This document shows positions 49,238-58,275 of a stretch of 64,000 bases of DNA, piece by piece (positions within the stretch are counted from its first letter, which is position 1; the number at the start of each line of letters is the position of its first letter). The stretch comes from an uncultured Clostridia bacterium (GTDB lineage: Bacteria > Bacillota > Clostridia > Oscillospirales > Oscillospiraceae). A program made the position numbers and the translations under genes. Location: positions 66,141-130,140 of the forward strand of contig CANDEH010000001.1 in NCBI GenBank assembly GCA_947383645.1, given 5' to 3'. A model generated the notes under the pieces. It did not search any database, was not told the origin of the DNA, and saw only the letters and a program-made list of their open reading frames with translations.

Positions 49238-49855
49238 ATGCCAAACTGTTACATTTTCGCCGCCGGGGATACCCCGGATACCGTGTATAGCGTCCCGGGG
49301 GCGGGGGATCTGGTCATTGCCGCCGACGCGGGGTACCGAACCTGTCTTGCCCTGGGGCTCCAGCCGGACCTGCTGGTGGGGGACTTCGACTCCATGGAGG
49401 CTCCGGCAGACTTTCCCGACCTCCTCCGGGCCCCGGTGGAGAAGGACGACACCGACACCCTGCTGGCGGTGAAGGAGGGGCTGCGCCGGGGGTGCGATAC
49501 CTTCCACCTCTACGGCTGCACCGGCGGCCGGCTGGACCACACCCTGGCAAACCTTCAGACGCTTCTCTACCTCCGCCGCCAGGGGGCCAGAGGGTACCTC
49601 TACGACGGGACGTTCACCTACACCGCCATTGAGAATGAGGGAATTGAGATTCCCAGGGAGAAGGAGTGGGCGCTTCTGTCGGTGTTCTGTCTGGGCGACA
49701 CCGCCGGGGGGATCGTGGAACAGGGGGTGCAGTACCCGCTGACGGAGGCTACCCTTACCGCCGACTTCCCTCTGGGAGTCAGCAACCACATCTTGGAGGA
49801 CACCGCCCGCGTCAGCGTGGCCCGGGGGGCGCTGCTGATTGGCTGGGAGCGGTGA
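49238..49855 (+). CDS. thiN: Thiamine pyrophosphokinase
   Basis: 205 residues. It converts thiamine to TPP with ATP. IAADAGYRTCLALGLQPDLL VGDFDS is the N-terminal active-site block, KDDTDTLLAVKEGLRRG the nucleotide/Mg motif, and LYGCTGGRLDHTLANLQTL the conserved GxxGGRxDH segment. Divergent from thiT, so uptake and activation of thiamine are encoded side by side. GGGAGG precedes the ATG. Confidence 0.95.
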   Translation: MPNCYIFAAGDTPDTVYSVPGAGDLVIAADAGYRTCLALGLQPDLLVGDFDSMEAPADFPDLLRAPVEKDDTDTLLAVKEGLRRGCDTFHLYGCTGGRLDHTLANLQTLLYLRRQGARGYLYDGTFTYTAIENEGIEIPREKEWALLSVFCLGDTAGGIVEQGVQYPLTEATLTADFPLGVSNHILEDTARVSVARGALLIGWER

Positions 49856-49895
49856 GGGGGAGGTCCTTGGGGCGTTTGCGTACTGTGAGAAAAGA

Positions 49896-49942
49896 AACAC
49901 CCATGCCCGGCGCTGGATTGCTTCGGGCATAGGTGTTTTTTC
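49896..49942. terminator. Terminator between thiN and the SUKH-like gene
   Basis: AACACCCATGCCC and GGGCATAGGTGTT (one mismatch pair) flank a 16-base loop; TTTTT follows on the plus strand. It can end both convergent units. Confidence 0.75.
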
Positions 49943-50034
49943 CGGGGATAAGGCGACAAAGGCGGGGCTGGAAGAGAATGGGCGGAGGGGCGTTAGGGCT
50001 ACGGGGCGATATTGGATTTGTTGACGGACTACTC

Positions 50035-50571
50035 TCACTCATATGCGTAGTCTTTGAAATAATCTACATCATCTTGCATATCCAGCCATAATTCAAACCA
50101 GCCCAGAAAGTCTTGCCGCTCGCAGCAGGGCTGAACTCCAACATCTGTAAAGCACCATACTTCACCCCGGCATTGCCCTGTTACAATCAGGTTGTAGCGC
50201 GTGCTATCTCCCACATCAATCAGCTCAAGTTGTCCGTTTAATTTGGCGTCCATAATTTTAACTAAGTCTGCCCATGCCGCATCATCATCTTCCCAAATCC
50301 ATTCATCTTCCAGCATAAAAGGCTGCGATAGATTTTTCGCCTCCATATCCGCTAATGCATGAAGCTGAAAACCATCTATCATATTGCAGCCATTGCCGAT
50401 TTCCTTTAGGAATATGCGGTATGCTTCCGGCAGACGAATGTCGTGCAGCTTCTCGAAACGAATAATTTCTTCTTCGGAAAGCACGTCCCCCATTTGAATG
50501 CCTGAAGTCATAATTTTTGCCTCTATTCTTGGTACGACTTGTTCGTAATCTGTGGGTTTGTAAACAGGCAT
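50035..50571 (-). CDS. SMI1/KNR4 (SUKH) family protein, possible orphan immunity protein
   Basis: 178 residues. The SUKH signature is visible: SEEEIIRFEKLHDIRLPEAYRIFLKEIGNG near residues 32-61, and the C-terminal acidic helix FLGWFELWLDMQ. Many SUKH proteins are immunity proteins against contact-dependent or polymorphic toxins; others have housekeeping roles. No toxin gene is adjacent. Base composition is clearly more AT-rich than its neighbours, which suggests recent transfer. GGAGGGGGAGG lies just ahead of the ATG. Confidence 0.8.
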   Translation of the reverse strand: MPVYKPTDYEQVVPRIEAKIMTSGIQMGDVLSEEEIIRFEKLHDIRLPEAYRIFLKEIGNGCNMIDGFQLHALADMEAKNLSQPFMLEDEWIWEDDDAAWADLVKIMDAKLNGQLELIDVGDSTRYNLIVTGQCRGEVWCFTDVGVQPCCERQDFLGWFELWLDMQDDVDYFKDYAYE

Positions 50572-50628
50572 AACCTCCCCCTCCTATCCCCTTCTATCGC
50601 TTTGATTTGTTATTAAAAATTTTAATAA

Positions 50629-50657
50629 AGTATAGCATAATAAGTCGGAGAAATCAA
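50629..50657 (-). promoter_or_regulatory. Promoter of the SUKH-like gene
   Basis: Minus strand: -35 TTGATT (50652-50657), 17-base spacer, -10 TATACT (50629-50634). Confidence 0.65.
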
Positions 50658-50740
50658 CGAGCGGAACAGCGGGGCGGCTGCCAAATTGGCGGAGTTTTCT
50701 TACGCTTCTTTACCCCATATACGCATCAACTCCGGGGGCC

Positions 50741-52177
50741 TCAGGGGAGGCGCAGGGTCAGTTGGGCGCGGAGGCGGCAGTTTTTGTCGGGGGCGTAGGC
50801 GATGTAGATGTTTTCGCCGGACCAGGCGGTGTATCCCTCCCCCTCCACGGTGATATGGGCGAGGAGATCCCTGTAGTTTACCTGGATGTGCTTCTCTGTG
50901 AGGGCTTCCGCCGCGCGGCTGAGGTACTTGATCTGGAACAGAGAGGTGTCGGCCCCCGCCGCCGACAGGAAGGCGCATTGCAGCACGTCATCGGGGAGAT
51001 ACACCAAGTCGGTCTCCTGGCCGGGGGTCCCGGTGAAGCGGTAGTCGTAGTCCACCGTGACGCCTTGCAGCACCCCGTCCTCCTCCTGGAAGGTGAAATG
51101 GAGGCACTCGGTGAGGTCGCCGCCCAGGTGGAGGTAGACGGTGTTGGGCTGCTCCAGGAGGAAAATGTCGCCCTCCTCCGACAGGCGGTAGTCCCGCTGG
51201 CTCTGGGCCATGTAGTAGTTAAAATTTTCCACATACTCCGCCGCCGTCAGCGCGCCCCGGTGGGGCGGCAGGGACAGGGAGAGGAGGGCTATGGCCAGGA
51301 TGGCGATCTGGAGGGTGTTGGCGGCCAGAAAGCGGACGATCTGGAGGGGCCGCTGGGGCTGGGATACCAGGACGCTCTCCGTCTCCCAGGGGAGAAAGCT
51401 GCTGCCGTCGGTGTACTCCTTGTAGCTGTGGTAGAGCTTGAACAGCGTGTAGAGGGGAATCTCCAGGCCCATGCCCTGCGTGATGACCTCAAAGGTGCGC
51501 CCCAGGGCGGCGTCATAGGTGAGGCGGCCCCCGCCCCGTTCCTCTACCCGCAGGCCCAGCAGCCACTTCCCCGGGGTGGTCCCCCACCGGGAGAGGAACA
51601 GCGGATCCACAAAGAGCATGGTGGCAAGACCCAGAATGGTGAAGAGAATCCGCCAGCTCAGATTGCCGGTGTCGGAGCGGCGGAAGATCAGAACTGCCGC
51701 CAGCTGATAGACGGTGGTATAGAGCGACAGATCAAAGTACCGGGCGAAGTACCGCCGCCAGGGGCAGGGCTCTGAGCGGTCGGTGGCCGCGGCGCTCCTG
51801 GGGGGCGCGGGGGCCTGGGAGAGGCGGCGGAGGTAGGGGGCCGGGTCCAGGGCGGCGTAGCTGAGGCCGCTGCGGCGGATCTCCCCGCAGACCTCCCGGG
51901 CGGCAGCCAGGCGCTGGCCCTCCCTGGCCAGAACCGCTTCGTGCTGCGCCATCAGCGTCCCCAGAGGGATATTTTCCCGGATCAGCCGGCGGATCTCATC
52001 CAGCGGCACATCCAGCTGCCGCAGCAGCTTGATGCGCAGAAGAGTGGTCAGGTCGTCTTCGCTGTAGTTCCGGTAGCCGTTCTCCTGGCGCTGGGGAGAG
52101 AGAAGACCCTCCTGCTCATAGAAGCGGATATTGGCGCGGCTGAGCCCGGTACGCTCTTCCAGTTCTTTCACAGTCAT
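50741..52177 (-). CDS. MerR-family regulator fused to an RDD membrane domain
   Basis: 478 residues. Residues 1-70 are a MerR winged helix (MTVKELEERTGLSRANIRFY, then YSEDDLTTLLRIKLLRQL), 75-115 the coiled-coil dimer helix. From about 145 to 290 comes an RDD domain: membrane segments near 148-168 and 175-195, then RWGTTPGKWLLGLRV. A third membrane segment (FLAANTLQIAILAIALLSL) at about 312-330 leads to a 145-residue C-terminal domain probably outside the cytoplasm. This is a membrane-anchored one-component regulator: an outside or membrane signal could reach the DNA-binding head directly. The ATG at 52177 is chosen for the MerR start and GGGAG. Its own promoter has MerR-type spacing. Confidence 0.85.
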   Translation of the reverse strand: MTVKELEERTGLSRANIRFYEQEGLLSPQRQENGYRNYSEDDLTTLLRIKLLRQLDVPLDEIRRLIRENIPLGTLMAQHEAVLAREGQRLAAAREVCGEIRRSGLSYAALDPAPYLRRLSQAPAPPRSAAATDRSEPCPWRRYFARYFDLSLYTTVYQLAAVLIFRRSDTGNLSWRILFTILGLATMLFVDPLFLSRWGTTPGKWLLGLRVEERGGGRLTYDAALGRTFEVITQGMGLEIPLYTLFKLYHSYKEYTDGSSFLPWETESVLVSQPQRPLQIVRFLAANTLQIAILAIALLSLSLPPHRGALTAAEYVENFNYYMAQSQRDYRLSEEGDIFLLEQPNTVYLHLGGDLTECLHFTFQEEDGVLQGVTVDYDYRFTGTPGQETDLVYLPDDVLQCAFLSAAGADTSLFQIKYLSRAAEALTEKHIQVNYRDLLAHITVEGEGYTAWSGENIYIAYAPDKNCRLRAQLTLRLP

Positions 52178-52199
52178 AAAATCAGCTCCCTTCACGCAG

Positions 52200-52230
52200 A
52201 GTATAAGGGGTAAAGGAACTTGACAGTCAA
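52200..52230 (-). promoter_or_regulatory. MerR-type promoter with 19-base spacer
   Basis: Minus strand: -35 TTGACT (52225-52230), -10 TATACT (52200-52205), 19-base spacer instead of 17. The -35 sits in a CTTGACTGTCAAG dyad. The long spacer is the hallmark of promoters untwisted by MerR proteins, so autoregulation is likely. Confidence 0.7.
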
Positions 52231-52342
52231 GAGGATTTGTGAAAAACGGGGCAATTTGTGTGCTTATAGGATACCACAGAGGGAGTGAAAAGGGAAGCGG
52301 CGGCAGAGAACAAAAAAATCCCAAAAATTTTCCGGTTATGAC

Positions 52343-52370
52343 TTGACAAATGAAAGAAAATCGGTATAAT
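52343..52370 (+). promoter_or_regulatory. tRNA promoter
   Basis: -35 TTGACA (52343-52348), 16-base spacer, -10 TATAAT (52365-52370), 22 bases before tRNA-Gln. Confidence 0.8.
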
Positions 52371-52392
52371 AAGGAATGTTCGTTATGGACGT

Positions 52393-52466
52393 AGCGGGTT
52401 TGTGTAAAGGTAGCACAGCGGACTCTGACTCCGTATGTGAGGGTTCGAATCCTTCACCCGCTGCCA
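52393..52466 (+). tRNA. tRNA-Gln (anticodon CTG)
   Basis: Acceptor AGCGGGT pairs with ACCCGCT; the anticodon loop CTCTGAC on the GCGGA/TCCGT stem gives CTG; the T arm is GAGGGTTCGAATCCTTC. CCA is encoded. 74 bases. Confidence 0.92.
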
Positions 52467-52467
52467 C

Positions 52468-52511
52468 TCCCGGGGAGAGAGGGTATGCTCCTCTCCCCGG
52501 GAAGTTTTTTG
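52468..52511 (+). terminator. Hairpin between the tRNA genes
   Basis: TCCCGGGGAGAG pairs with CTCTCCCCGGGA, followed by AGTTTTTTG. It may end the tRNA-Gln transcript or act as a processing spacer. Confidence 0.75.
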
Positions 52512-52518
52512 CAGATAC

Positions 52519-52606
52519 GCGCGAGTGGTGGAATTGGCAGACTCGCTAGATTCAGGTTCTAGTGTGCAATACGCACGTGCGGGTTCAAGTCCCGCCTCGC
52601 GCACCA
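52519..52606 (+). tRNA. tRNA-Leu (anticodon CAG)
   Basis: Acceptor GCGCGAG pairs with CTCGCGC; the anticodon segment AGATTCAGGTTCT gives CAG; a long variable arm (GTGTGCAATACGCAC) is present as expected for Leu; T arm GCGGGTTCAAGTCCCGC; CCA encoded. 88 bases. Confidence 0.93.
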
Positions 52607-52654
52607 CTGAAATGGAAAAGGCAGGGCTTTTGCCCTGCCTTTTCCATTTCAGTG
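52605..52654. terminator. 23-bp perfect hairpin after tRNA-Leu
   Basis: CACTGAAATGGAAAAGGCAG(GGC) and its exact complement with a 4-base loop start at the CCA end of tRNA-Leu. No T run follows, so it may act by blocking the 3' end rather than as a classical terminator. Confidence 0.65.
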
Positions 52655-53390
52655 GGGACCTGCGGTCCATTTGATCTGCTCGGGGCGAGTAAATCGCCCC
52701 TGCGCCAAGGTTTTGCCTTGCGGCAAAACGCTTGTACGCCGCACTTGCGGCGGCTCGCTGACGCTCGCGGTCCCGATGGGGCTGCATCTTTTTTGTCAAT
52801 GTAAGGCAAGTTGCATTGACAAAAAAATGCAGGCAAAAATCCCGTACTTTGGTGCGGGGTTTTTGCGTTAGAAGGGAGATTGTTGAGAAATAGGAACATT
52901 AAATAACGCATCAGAGCGGCAAATCCTTGGGATTTGGGAGTTTTGGGGGAACGCACACGACTCGAACTCCCAAGCATTCAAGATATGAGAGGGCCGTCCA
53001 CAGGTCTGTCTCCAGTTCCTTGGCGGTATTGGGAGAGTTCTCTCAGCAGATGTACCAGACGGAAAAGCGATGCGAAAAGGATTTGATAATGGCAATTTTA
53101 TGGACAGGCGGCCATTCAACGATGGGGGCATTTTTTCGCAGAATAGGGCTCTGCATGTCGGCACAATACGCGCAGGCTCCGGGTAATATAATAGTAAGCC
53201 ACTGCACCCAGATCCGGCTTTGAGTCGAATACTTAAATTTTAATGAAGGGAATATTTTGGGGTCATAAACAACGACATCAATATAAACTTGAATATAGCG
53301 CTTTATAATATCCGTGTCAATTTCTGCTTCCCAATATAGGGAGGAATCTGATAAGAAGTATGCACGATTGACTCAAGATTTTTAAAGGTA
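52655..53390. other. Gene-poor, partly AT-rich stretch
   Basis: Several short hairpins (GTACGCCGCACTTGCGGCGGC; CATTGACAAAAAAATG-type repeats; AAAATCCCGTACTTTGGTGCGGGGTTTTT at about 52835-52865) but no supported gene. Bases 53220-53390 are markedly AT-rich. Short frames on both strands show no recognisable domain. Confidence 0.5.
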
Positions 53391-53394
53391 AGAC

Positions 53395-53440
53395 TATATG
53401 GCAAAACGGCTTGGCGTTTGCCAGGCCGTTTTGCTATATA
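53395..53440. terminator. Terminator hairpin downstream of the M20 hydrolases
   Basis: ATATGGCAAAACGGCTTGGC pairs with GCCAGGCCGTTTTGCTATAT around GTTT (two mismatched or wobble positions). It lies 22 bases beyond the end of the minus-strand hydrolase gene. Confidence 0.65.
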
Positions 53441-53462
53441 GATATTAATCAATGCGTCTGTT

Positions 53463-54584
53463 TTACAGCGCTGCGATTTCATAGAACAGGTCCGCTGCCT
53501 CGGAGATCAGATGGTCGGGGAAGTCAAAGCAGGCGGTGTGCAGGGGGGGTGCGTCGCCGTCGCCCAGATAGAGCATGGCGCCGGGGATCTGCTTGGTGTA
53601 GTGGCCGAAGTCCTCGCTAGCCCGGAACTTCTCCGCCATCTCCACCACGGGGAGGCCGATGCGCTCTGCGGCGGTACGGACCTTCTGCGCCGCCTCCGGG
53701 TGGTTCCGGGTCTCCGGGAAGCGGTCCTCGTAGCTGAAGGCGCAGGTGAGGCCGTGCCGGGCCGCCTTGGACTTCGCCAGATCCTCCAGGGCGCCGGTCA
53801 GATGGTTCAATTCCTCCTCGAACTCCCCCCGGACAGTGAGCAGCAGCTCCCCGTAGCCGGCGCTGGTTCCGAACGCGTGCTCCCCCACGTGGACCTCGAT
53901 GACGGTAATCATGGCCAGGCCCCTGTAGGTGCCGGGGGCGGTGAGAGCGGGCAGGGCGCTGACGATCTCACTGACGGCGTAAGCCGGGTTGATGCCGTTC
54001 TCCGGGTAGCAGGCATGGGATTTTTTGCCGGTGAACGACATAATCATGCCCACCGAGGCAAACTGGGCCACGCCGTCGGGGACAGCCACCGCTCCGTCGG
54101 GGATGCCGGGGAGGTTGTGGAAGGCGTAGATCGACCCGATATCGTTCTCTCGCAGCAGGTCAAGGCACTCCAGAGCCCCCTGGCCGGTCTCCTCCGCGTG
54201 CTGAAAGAGGAGGTAGACGTCCCGGTCCAGCCCCCGCCGCTCCAGCTCCAGAGCGAAGGCGCAGAGGGAGGCGCAGTGGCCGTCGTGGCCGCACTTGTGC
54301 CCCGCCCCGGGGCACTGGGAGGCGTAGGGTACCAGGCCCGGGTCCTCGTCCACAGGCACCGCGTCCATGTCCGCGCGAAAGGCGATGGCGGGCCGGTTTC
54401 CACCGCCCCGGTGCACCGCGTAGAACCACCGGCCCCGGTCTACGATCTCCAGGGAGGTGTTTCGGCGGAGAAAGTCCATCAGGGTCTCCTTGGTCCAGCT
54501 CTCGTGCATGGACAGCTCCGGGTGGGCGTGGAGCTGGCGGCGGAGGGCCACGGCCAGGTCCAGATCTCTCTGTTCCATATTCAC
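53463..54584 (-). CDS. M20D amidohydrolase (aminoacylase/carboxypeptidase-like)
   Basis: 373 residues. Family M20D members release acyl or amino acid groups from N-acyl amino acids or small peptides. FRADMDAVPVDEDPG, GHKCGHDGHCAS, LLFQHAEETGQGALE (catalytic Glu), FHNLPG and EDFGHYTKQIPG with LHTACFDFPD give a complete metal site. The lid domain (about 175-290) is present. The start is GTG at 54584 with GGAGGGG 6 bases upstream, two bases after the stop of the preceding hydrolase. No signal peptide, so it is cytoplasmic, consistent with handling peptides imported by Opp. Confidence 0.9.
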   Translation of the reverse strand: MNMEQRDLDLAVALRRQLHAHPELSMHESWTKETLMDFLRRNTSLEIVDRGRWFYAVHRGGGNRPAIAFRADMDAVPVDEDPGLVPYASQCPGAGHKCGHDGHCASLCAFALELERRGLDRDVYLLFQHAEETGQGALECLDLLRENDIGSIYAFHNLPGIPDGAVAVPDGVAQFASVGMIMSFTGKKSHACYPENGINPAYAVSEIVSALPALTAPGTYRGLAMITVIEVHVGEHAFGTSAGYGELLLTVRGEFEEELNHLTGALEDLAKSKAARHGLTCAFSYEDRFPETRNHPEAAQKVRTAAERIGLPVVEMAEKFRASEDFGHYTKQIPGAMLYLGDGDAPPLHTACFDFPDHLISEAADLFYEIAAL

Positions 54585-54586
54585 GA

Positions 54587-55813
54587 TTACCCCTCCATTC
54601 CCATCATGTAGTACACCGTCAGGGCGTAGGTCTTGATAGCGTTCAGGAAGTCCTCCACCTTCACGTGCTCCTCCCGGGTGCCCAGGAGGTTGTGGTCCCC
54701 GGGGCCGAACACCGGCATGGGGATGCCCGTCCGGGCCACCACATGGGATCCGTCGGTGCCCCCCTCGCTGCCGGTGAGCTGGAGGTCGGTGCCGGAGGAG
54801 AGCTTCAGGGCCTTTCGCGCCGCGTCCACCAGGGGGATGTCCGTGCTGACCTCCACCGGGGGACGGAAGCCGGGCCAGGGGTGGATCTCCGCCACGAATT
54901 CAGGGTCCTGGGCATGAAGGCGGTCGATGATCTTTTGGTAGTCGGCCAGACACCCCTCCTGGGTCTCGCCGGGGTGCATCCGGCGGGTGACGGTCATCTT
55001 CACCCGGTCGGGGACCAGGTTGCTGGCCTCGCCGCCCTGGATCATGGCCACCTGGACCGTCCGGGGGGCCAGGAGGGGGTGGGTGAAGGCGGGGTCGGTG
55101 CTGATCTCCTGGTGGAGCTGCTGGACGGCCTCGATGAACTTCACCGCCTTGTCGATGGCGCTGATGCCCAGGTGGGGCCGGGCGTTGAAGGCCCCCTTGC
55201 CGATGACCACGATGTCCGCCCGGAGGACGCCCTTGGTGGCCATCTCCAGCTCCCGGAGGTCCGTGGGCTCGCAGTTGATGCCGAAGTCGTCGGGGTGGGT
55301 CTTTTTGATGTAGCCCTTCTCAATGAGGTAGAGGATGCCGTCATTGCCGCAGACCAGCTCGTCGCAGACGCCGGTGAAGAGCACCTGTCCCCGGATGGGG
55401 ACCTGGAGCTGCTGGAGGATCAGCCCGGCAAAGAAGGAGCTGAAGGTGCCGGTTTTCATATCCACTGTGCCCCGGCCGTAGATCTTGCCGTCCTCCATAT
55501 CGGCGGAAAAGGGCGGGTGGGCCCAGGAGGCGTCCTCCTGGGGGGGAAGCACGTCCAAGTGGCCGTTGAAGGTACAGGTGGGACCGCCCTCCGTCCCCCG
55601 GTACCAGGCCAGCACATTGGGCCGCCCGGGGGTCCGCTCCACCAGCTCCACCTCCGTCATACCCCGGGCCTTCAGGCCCTCGATCAGCTTCGCGGCCACC
55701 TCCTGCTCCTGGCCGGTAAAGCTGCGGCACCGCAGCAGCTCCCGGAAAAAGGCGATGAGGTCGTCCTTACGCTCATCCACCGCGGCGATGATTCTTTTCT
55801 CCATGTCTGTCAT
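54587..55813 (-). CDS. M20 family ArgE/DapE-like hydrolase with altered ligands
   Basis: 408 residues. FNGHLDVLPPQE (metal His and Asp region), GRGTVDMKTGTFSSF and INCEPTDLRELE (EPT ligand) match M20 peptidases and deacylases. Two expected ligands look different: the usual Glu-Glu pair reads CDELVCGND, and the C-terminal His site reads GPGDHNLLGTREEHV. Activity or metal use may thus differ from ArgE or DapE. The ATG at 55813 has AGGAGG 7 bases ahead; an ATG six bases earlier is too close. It is coupled to the downstream M20D gene. Confidence 0.88.
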   Translation of the reverse strand: MTDMEKRIIAAVDERKDDLIAFFRELLRCRSFTGQEQEVAAKLIEGLKARGMTEVELVERTPGRPNVLAWYRGTEGGPTCTFNGHLDVLPPQEDASWAHPPFSADMEDGKIYGRGTVDMKTGTFSSFFAGLILQQLQVPIRGQVLFTGVCDELVCGNDGILYLIEKGYIKKTHPDDFGINCEPTDLRELEMATKGVLRADIVVIGKGAFNARPHLGISAIDKAVKFIEAVQQLHQEISTDPAFTHPLLAPRTVQVAMIQGGEASNLVPDRVKMTVTRRMHPGETQEGCLADYQKIIDRLHAQDPEFVAEIHPWPGFRPPVEVSTDIPLVDAARKALKLSSGTDLQLTGSEGGTDGSHVVARTGIPMPVFGPGDHNLLGTREEHVKVEDFLNAIKTYALTVYYMMGMEG

Positions 55814-55950
55814 AGACATTCCTCCTAATATTGATGATAGCACAGCCTAAAAACGCACTGCGGAAGTACCATAGATATACCACAAAAAAGAACCACCGAC
55901 AAGGCCCAAAGCCCGTCAATGGCCTTTTTTACAAGGGGAACTCCCCCGCC

Positions 55951-56194
55951 GAATTTGCGGTCTCAACCGCAAAGAGCCCCCCGGGAGGGTTTGCGGCGCG
56001 CAAGCCGCAAAAAAACTAAAATCATTTTTTCCGGAAACCGCGTTTTCGGAAAAAATCCCTCTCAGCCGCCAAGCGTGCGAGCGTCAGCGAGTGAGACGCA
56101 GGCGGCTGCAAACCCCTCGCCGGAAGCGGCATAGCCGCTTCCGGCGACGTAATCCCCCTCGTTTGAGAGCCCAGCGAAGCGGGTCTCAAACGAA
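55951..56194 (-). repeat. Modular 3'-UTR hairpin element, copy 3
   Basis: Directly after the oppF stop: hairpin CGTTTGAGA...TCTCAAACG around AGCGAAGCGGG, then CGCCGGAAGCGG...CCGCTTCCGGCG, TTTTCCGGAAACCGCGTTTTC, TTTGCGGCGCGCAAGCCGCAAA and TTTGCGGTCTCAACCGCAAA. The order relative to the upstream gene is the same as in copies 1 and 2. Confidence 0.78.
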
Positions 56195-56195
56195 A

Positions 56196-57173
56196 TTACC
56201 TGTTGTTTACCTTAAAGCAGGACACAAAGTGCCCCGGGGAGACCTCCACGAACTCGGGGTCGGTGTTGGTGCACTTCTCCGTGCAGAAGGGGCAGCGGGC
56301 GGCGAAGCGGCAGCCGGGCTTGACGTTGATGGGGCTGGTGACCTCGCCCTTAATGAGCTTCTGCTCCTTGCCGCGCAGGGAGATGTCCGGCTTGGGGATG
56401 GCGGCCAGCAGGGCCTCGGTGTAGGGATGCAGGGGGTTGGCGAAGAGCTCGTCGGCCTCGCACAGCTCCACGCAGCGGCCCAGGTACATCACCATGATGT
56501 TGTTGGAGATGTGCTTCACCACAGACAGATCGTGGGTTACAAACATGTACGCCAGCCCCAGCTCATCCTGCAAATCCATCAGCAGGTTCAGAATCTGGGC
56601 CTGAATGGACACATCCAGCGCGGAAACCGGCTCGTCACAGACAATCATCTTGGGCCCCAGGGACAGCGCCCGGGCGATGCCGATCCGCTGCCGCCGCCCG
56701 CCGTCCAGCTCATGGGGATAGGCGTTGGCGTACCGGCGGGCCAGACCCACCTGATCCATCAGCTGGGCCGCCCGGTTGTAGGTCTCCGCCCGGCTCTTGT
56801 AGACGTGGTGGATGAACATGTACTCGGCAATGATGTCCACCACGGACATACGGGCGTCCAAGCAGGCGTAGGGGTCCTGGAAGATGATCTGCATATCCCT
56901 GCGCTTGTGGCGCATCTGACGGACGGAGTACTTGGTGATGTCCTCCCCCTCAAAGTAGATCTTCCCGTCGGTGGGCTCAATGAGCTTTAGGATGGTGCGG
57001 CCCAAGGTGGACTTGCCGCAGCCGGACTCGCCCACCACACCTAAGGTCTCGGCGGGGTAGATCTCCAGGTTCACCCCGTCCACCGCGTGGAGCAGGGCCC
57101 CGCCCTTGAGCTTGAAGAGCTTCTTCAAATCCACGGTTTTGACCAGCGGCTGGGCGTTGGTGCGCTCACTCAT
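56196..57173 (-). CDS. oppF: Oligopeptide ABC transporter ATP-binding protein
   Basis: 325 residues. NBD of an oligopeptide/dipeptide importer. [18 protein letters not shown] is Walker A, the signature reads [16 protein letters not shown] in place of LSGGQ, and [18 protein letters not shown] is Walker B. The C-terminal oligopeptide-transporter domain has [17 protein letters not shown] with clustered Cys, as in OppF/DppF. It overlaps oppD by 8 bases. Confidence 0.95.
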   Translation of the reverse strand: MSERTNAQPLVKTVDLKKLFKLKGGALLHAVDGVNLEIYPAETLGVVGESGCGKSTLGRTILKLIEPTDGKIYFEGEDITKYSVRQMRHKRRDMQIIFQDPYACLDARMSVVDIIAEYMFIHHVYKSRAETYNRAAQLMDQVGLARRYANAYPHELDGGRRQRIGIARALSLGPKMIVCDEPVSALDVSIQAQILNLLMDLQDELGLAYMFVTHDLSVVKHISNNIMVMYLGRCVELCEADELFANPLHPYTEALLAAIPKPDISLRGKEQKLIKGEVTSPINVKPGCRFAARCPFCTEKCTNTDPEFVEVSPGHFVSCFKVNNR

Positions 57174-58173
57174 GGGCGGCGCCTCCTTCCTTTTTCTCTG
57201 CGAACAGGTGACAGCGCAGGCTGTGGGTGCCGTCGGTTACCGTCTCCGGCCGACGCTGTTTACAGATCTCCATGCAGTGCTCGCAGCGGGGGGAGAACAC
57301 GCAGCCCTTGGGCAGGTTGGTGGGGTCGGGGACCAGGCCGGGGATGGGCTTTAAGCGGCTGGCCCGGGAATCCAGGTTGGGGATGGAGTTGAACAGCCCC
57401 ACGGTGTAGGGGTGGTGGCGATCCCCGGTGAAGATGTCCTCCACCGTGCCCGCCTCCACGATCTCCCCGGCGTACATCACCGCCACGTCGTCGCAGGTCT
57501 GGGCCACGATGCCCAGGTCGTGGGTAATCATCAGCATGGCCATGCCCAGACGGTCCCGCAGCTCCCGCATCATGGCCAGCACCTGGGCCTGGATGGTCAC
57601 GTCCAGGGCGGTGGTGGGCTCGTCGGCGATCAGCAGCTCCGGCTCGCAGCAGAGGGCCATGGCGATGATGACGCGCTGCTTCATGCCGCCGGAGAACTGG
57701 TGGGGATAGTCGATCTTGCGCTTGGGGAGGATGCCCACCATGCTGAGGGTGTCCTCCACCTTTTTGTCAATCTCCTCCTTGGAGAGGTCACTGTTGTGCA
57801 GACTGATGGCCTCGGCGATCTGGTCGCCCACGGTGAGTACCGGGTTGAGGCTGGTCATGGGGTCCTGGAACACCATGGAGATCCGGTTGCCCCGGATGGC
57901 GTGCATGAAGTGCTCGTCAAACTCCATCAGGTTCTGCCCGTCAAAATGGATCTCCCCCTCCAGCACCTTGCCGGTGACAGCCGGCAGGAGGCGGAGGATG
58001 GAGAGGGCGGTGGTGGTCTTGCCGGCGCCGGTCTCGCCCACGAGCCCCAGCGTCTTGCCCCTGCCGATCTTCAGATCAATGTTGTTGACCGCCTCCACAA
58101 CCTCCATATCGGTTTTGTAGACGACCTTTAGGTTCTTAATATCAAGGATCAGATCCGTTCTTTCTTCAGCCAT
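57166..58173 (-). CDS. oppD: Oligopeptide ABC transporter ATP-binding protein
   Basis: 335 residues. Partner [22 protein letters not shown] (Walker A), [18 protein letters not shown] (signature) and [19 protein letters not shown] (Walker B). The C-terminal domain has [21 protein letters not shown], the cysteine segment that binds an iron-sulfur cluster in characterised dipeptide transporters. AAGGAGG precedes the ATG. Confidence 0.95.
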   Translation of the reverse strand: MAEERTDLILDIKNLKVVYKTDMEVVEAVNNIDLKIGRGKTLGLVGETGAGKTTTALSILRLLPAVTGKVLEGEIHFDGQNLMEFDEHFMHAIRGNRISMVFQDPMTSLNPVLTVGDQIAEAISLHNSDLSKEEIDKKVEDTLSMVGILPKRKIDYPHQFSGGMKQRVIIAMALCCEPELLIADEPTTALDVTIQAQVLAMMRELRDRLGMAMLMITHDLGIVAQTCDDVAVMYAGEIVEAGTVEDIFTGDRHHPYTVGLFNSIPNLDSRASRLKPIPGLVPDPTNLPKGCVFSPRCEHCMEICKQRRPETVTDGTHSLRCHLFAEKKEGGAAHE

Positions 58174-58275
58174 TCGATCCCTCCTTACTGCGGAGCACCC
58201 GAGGTGGCTCCGCGATCCTTCTCCCGATTATGGGCTAAAATGAGAGCGATGGGTGGAGGCCCCACAGGGGAGCCG

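Noticed and set aside
52383..52799. Minus-strand frame with text like VREAGLEPARAYCTLEPESS
   Set aside because: This is the well-known false protein read across tRNA genes; here it lies antisense to tRNA-Leu and tRNA-Gln.
52945..52980. Minus-strand GGGAGTTCGAGTCGTGTGC, resembling a tRNA T arm
   Set aside because: The flanking bases do not form the 5-bp T stem and no acceptor or anticodon arm is present.
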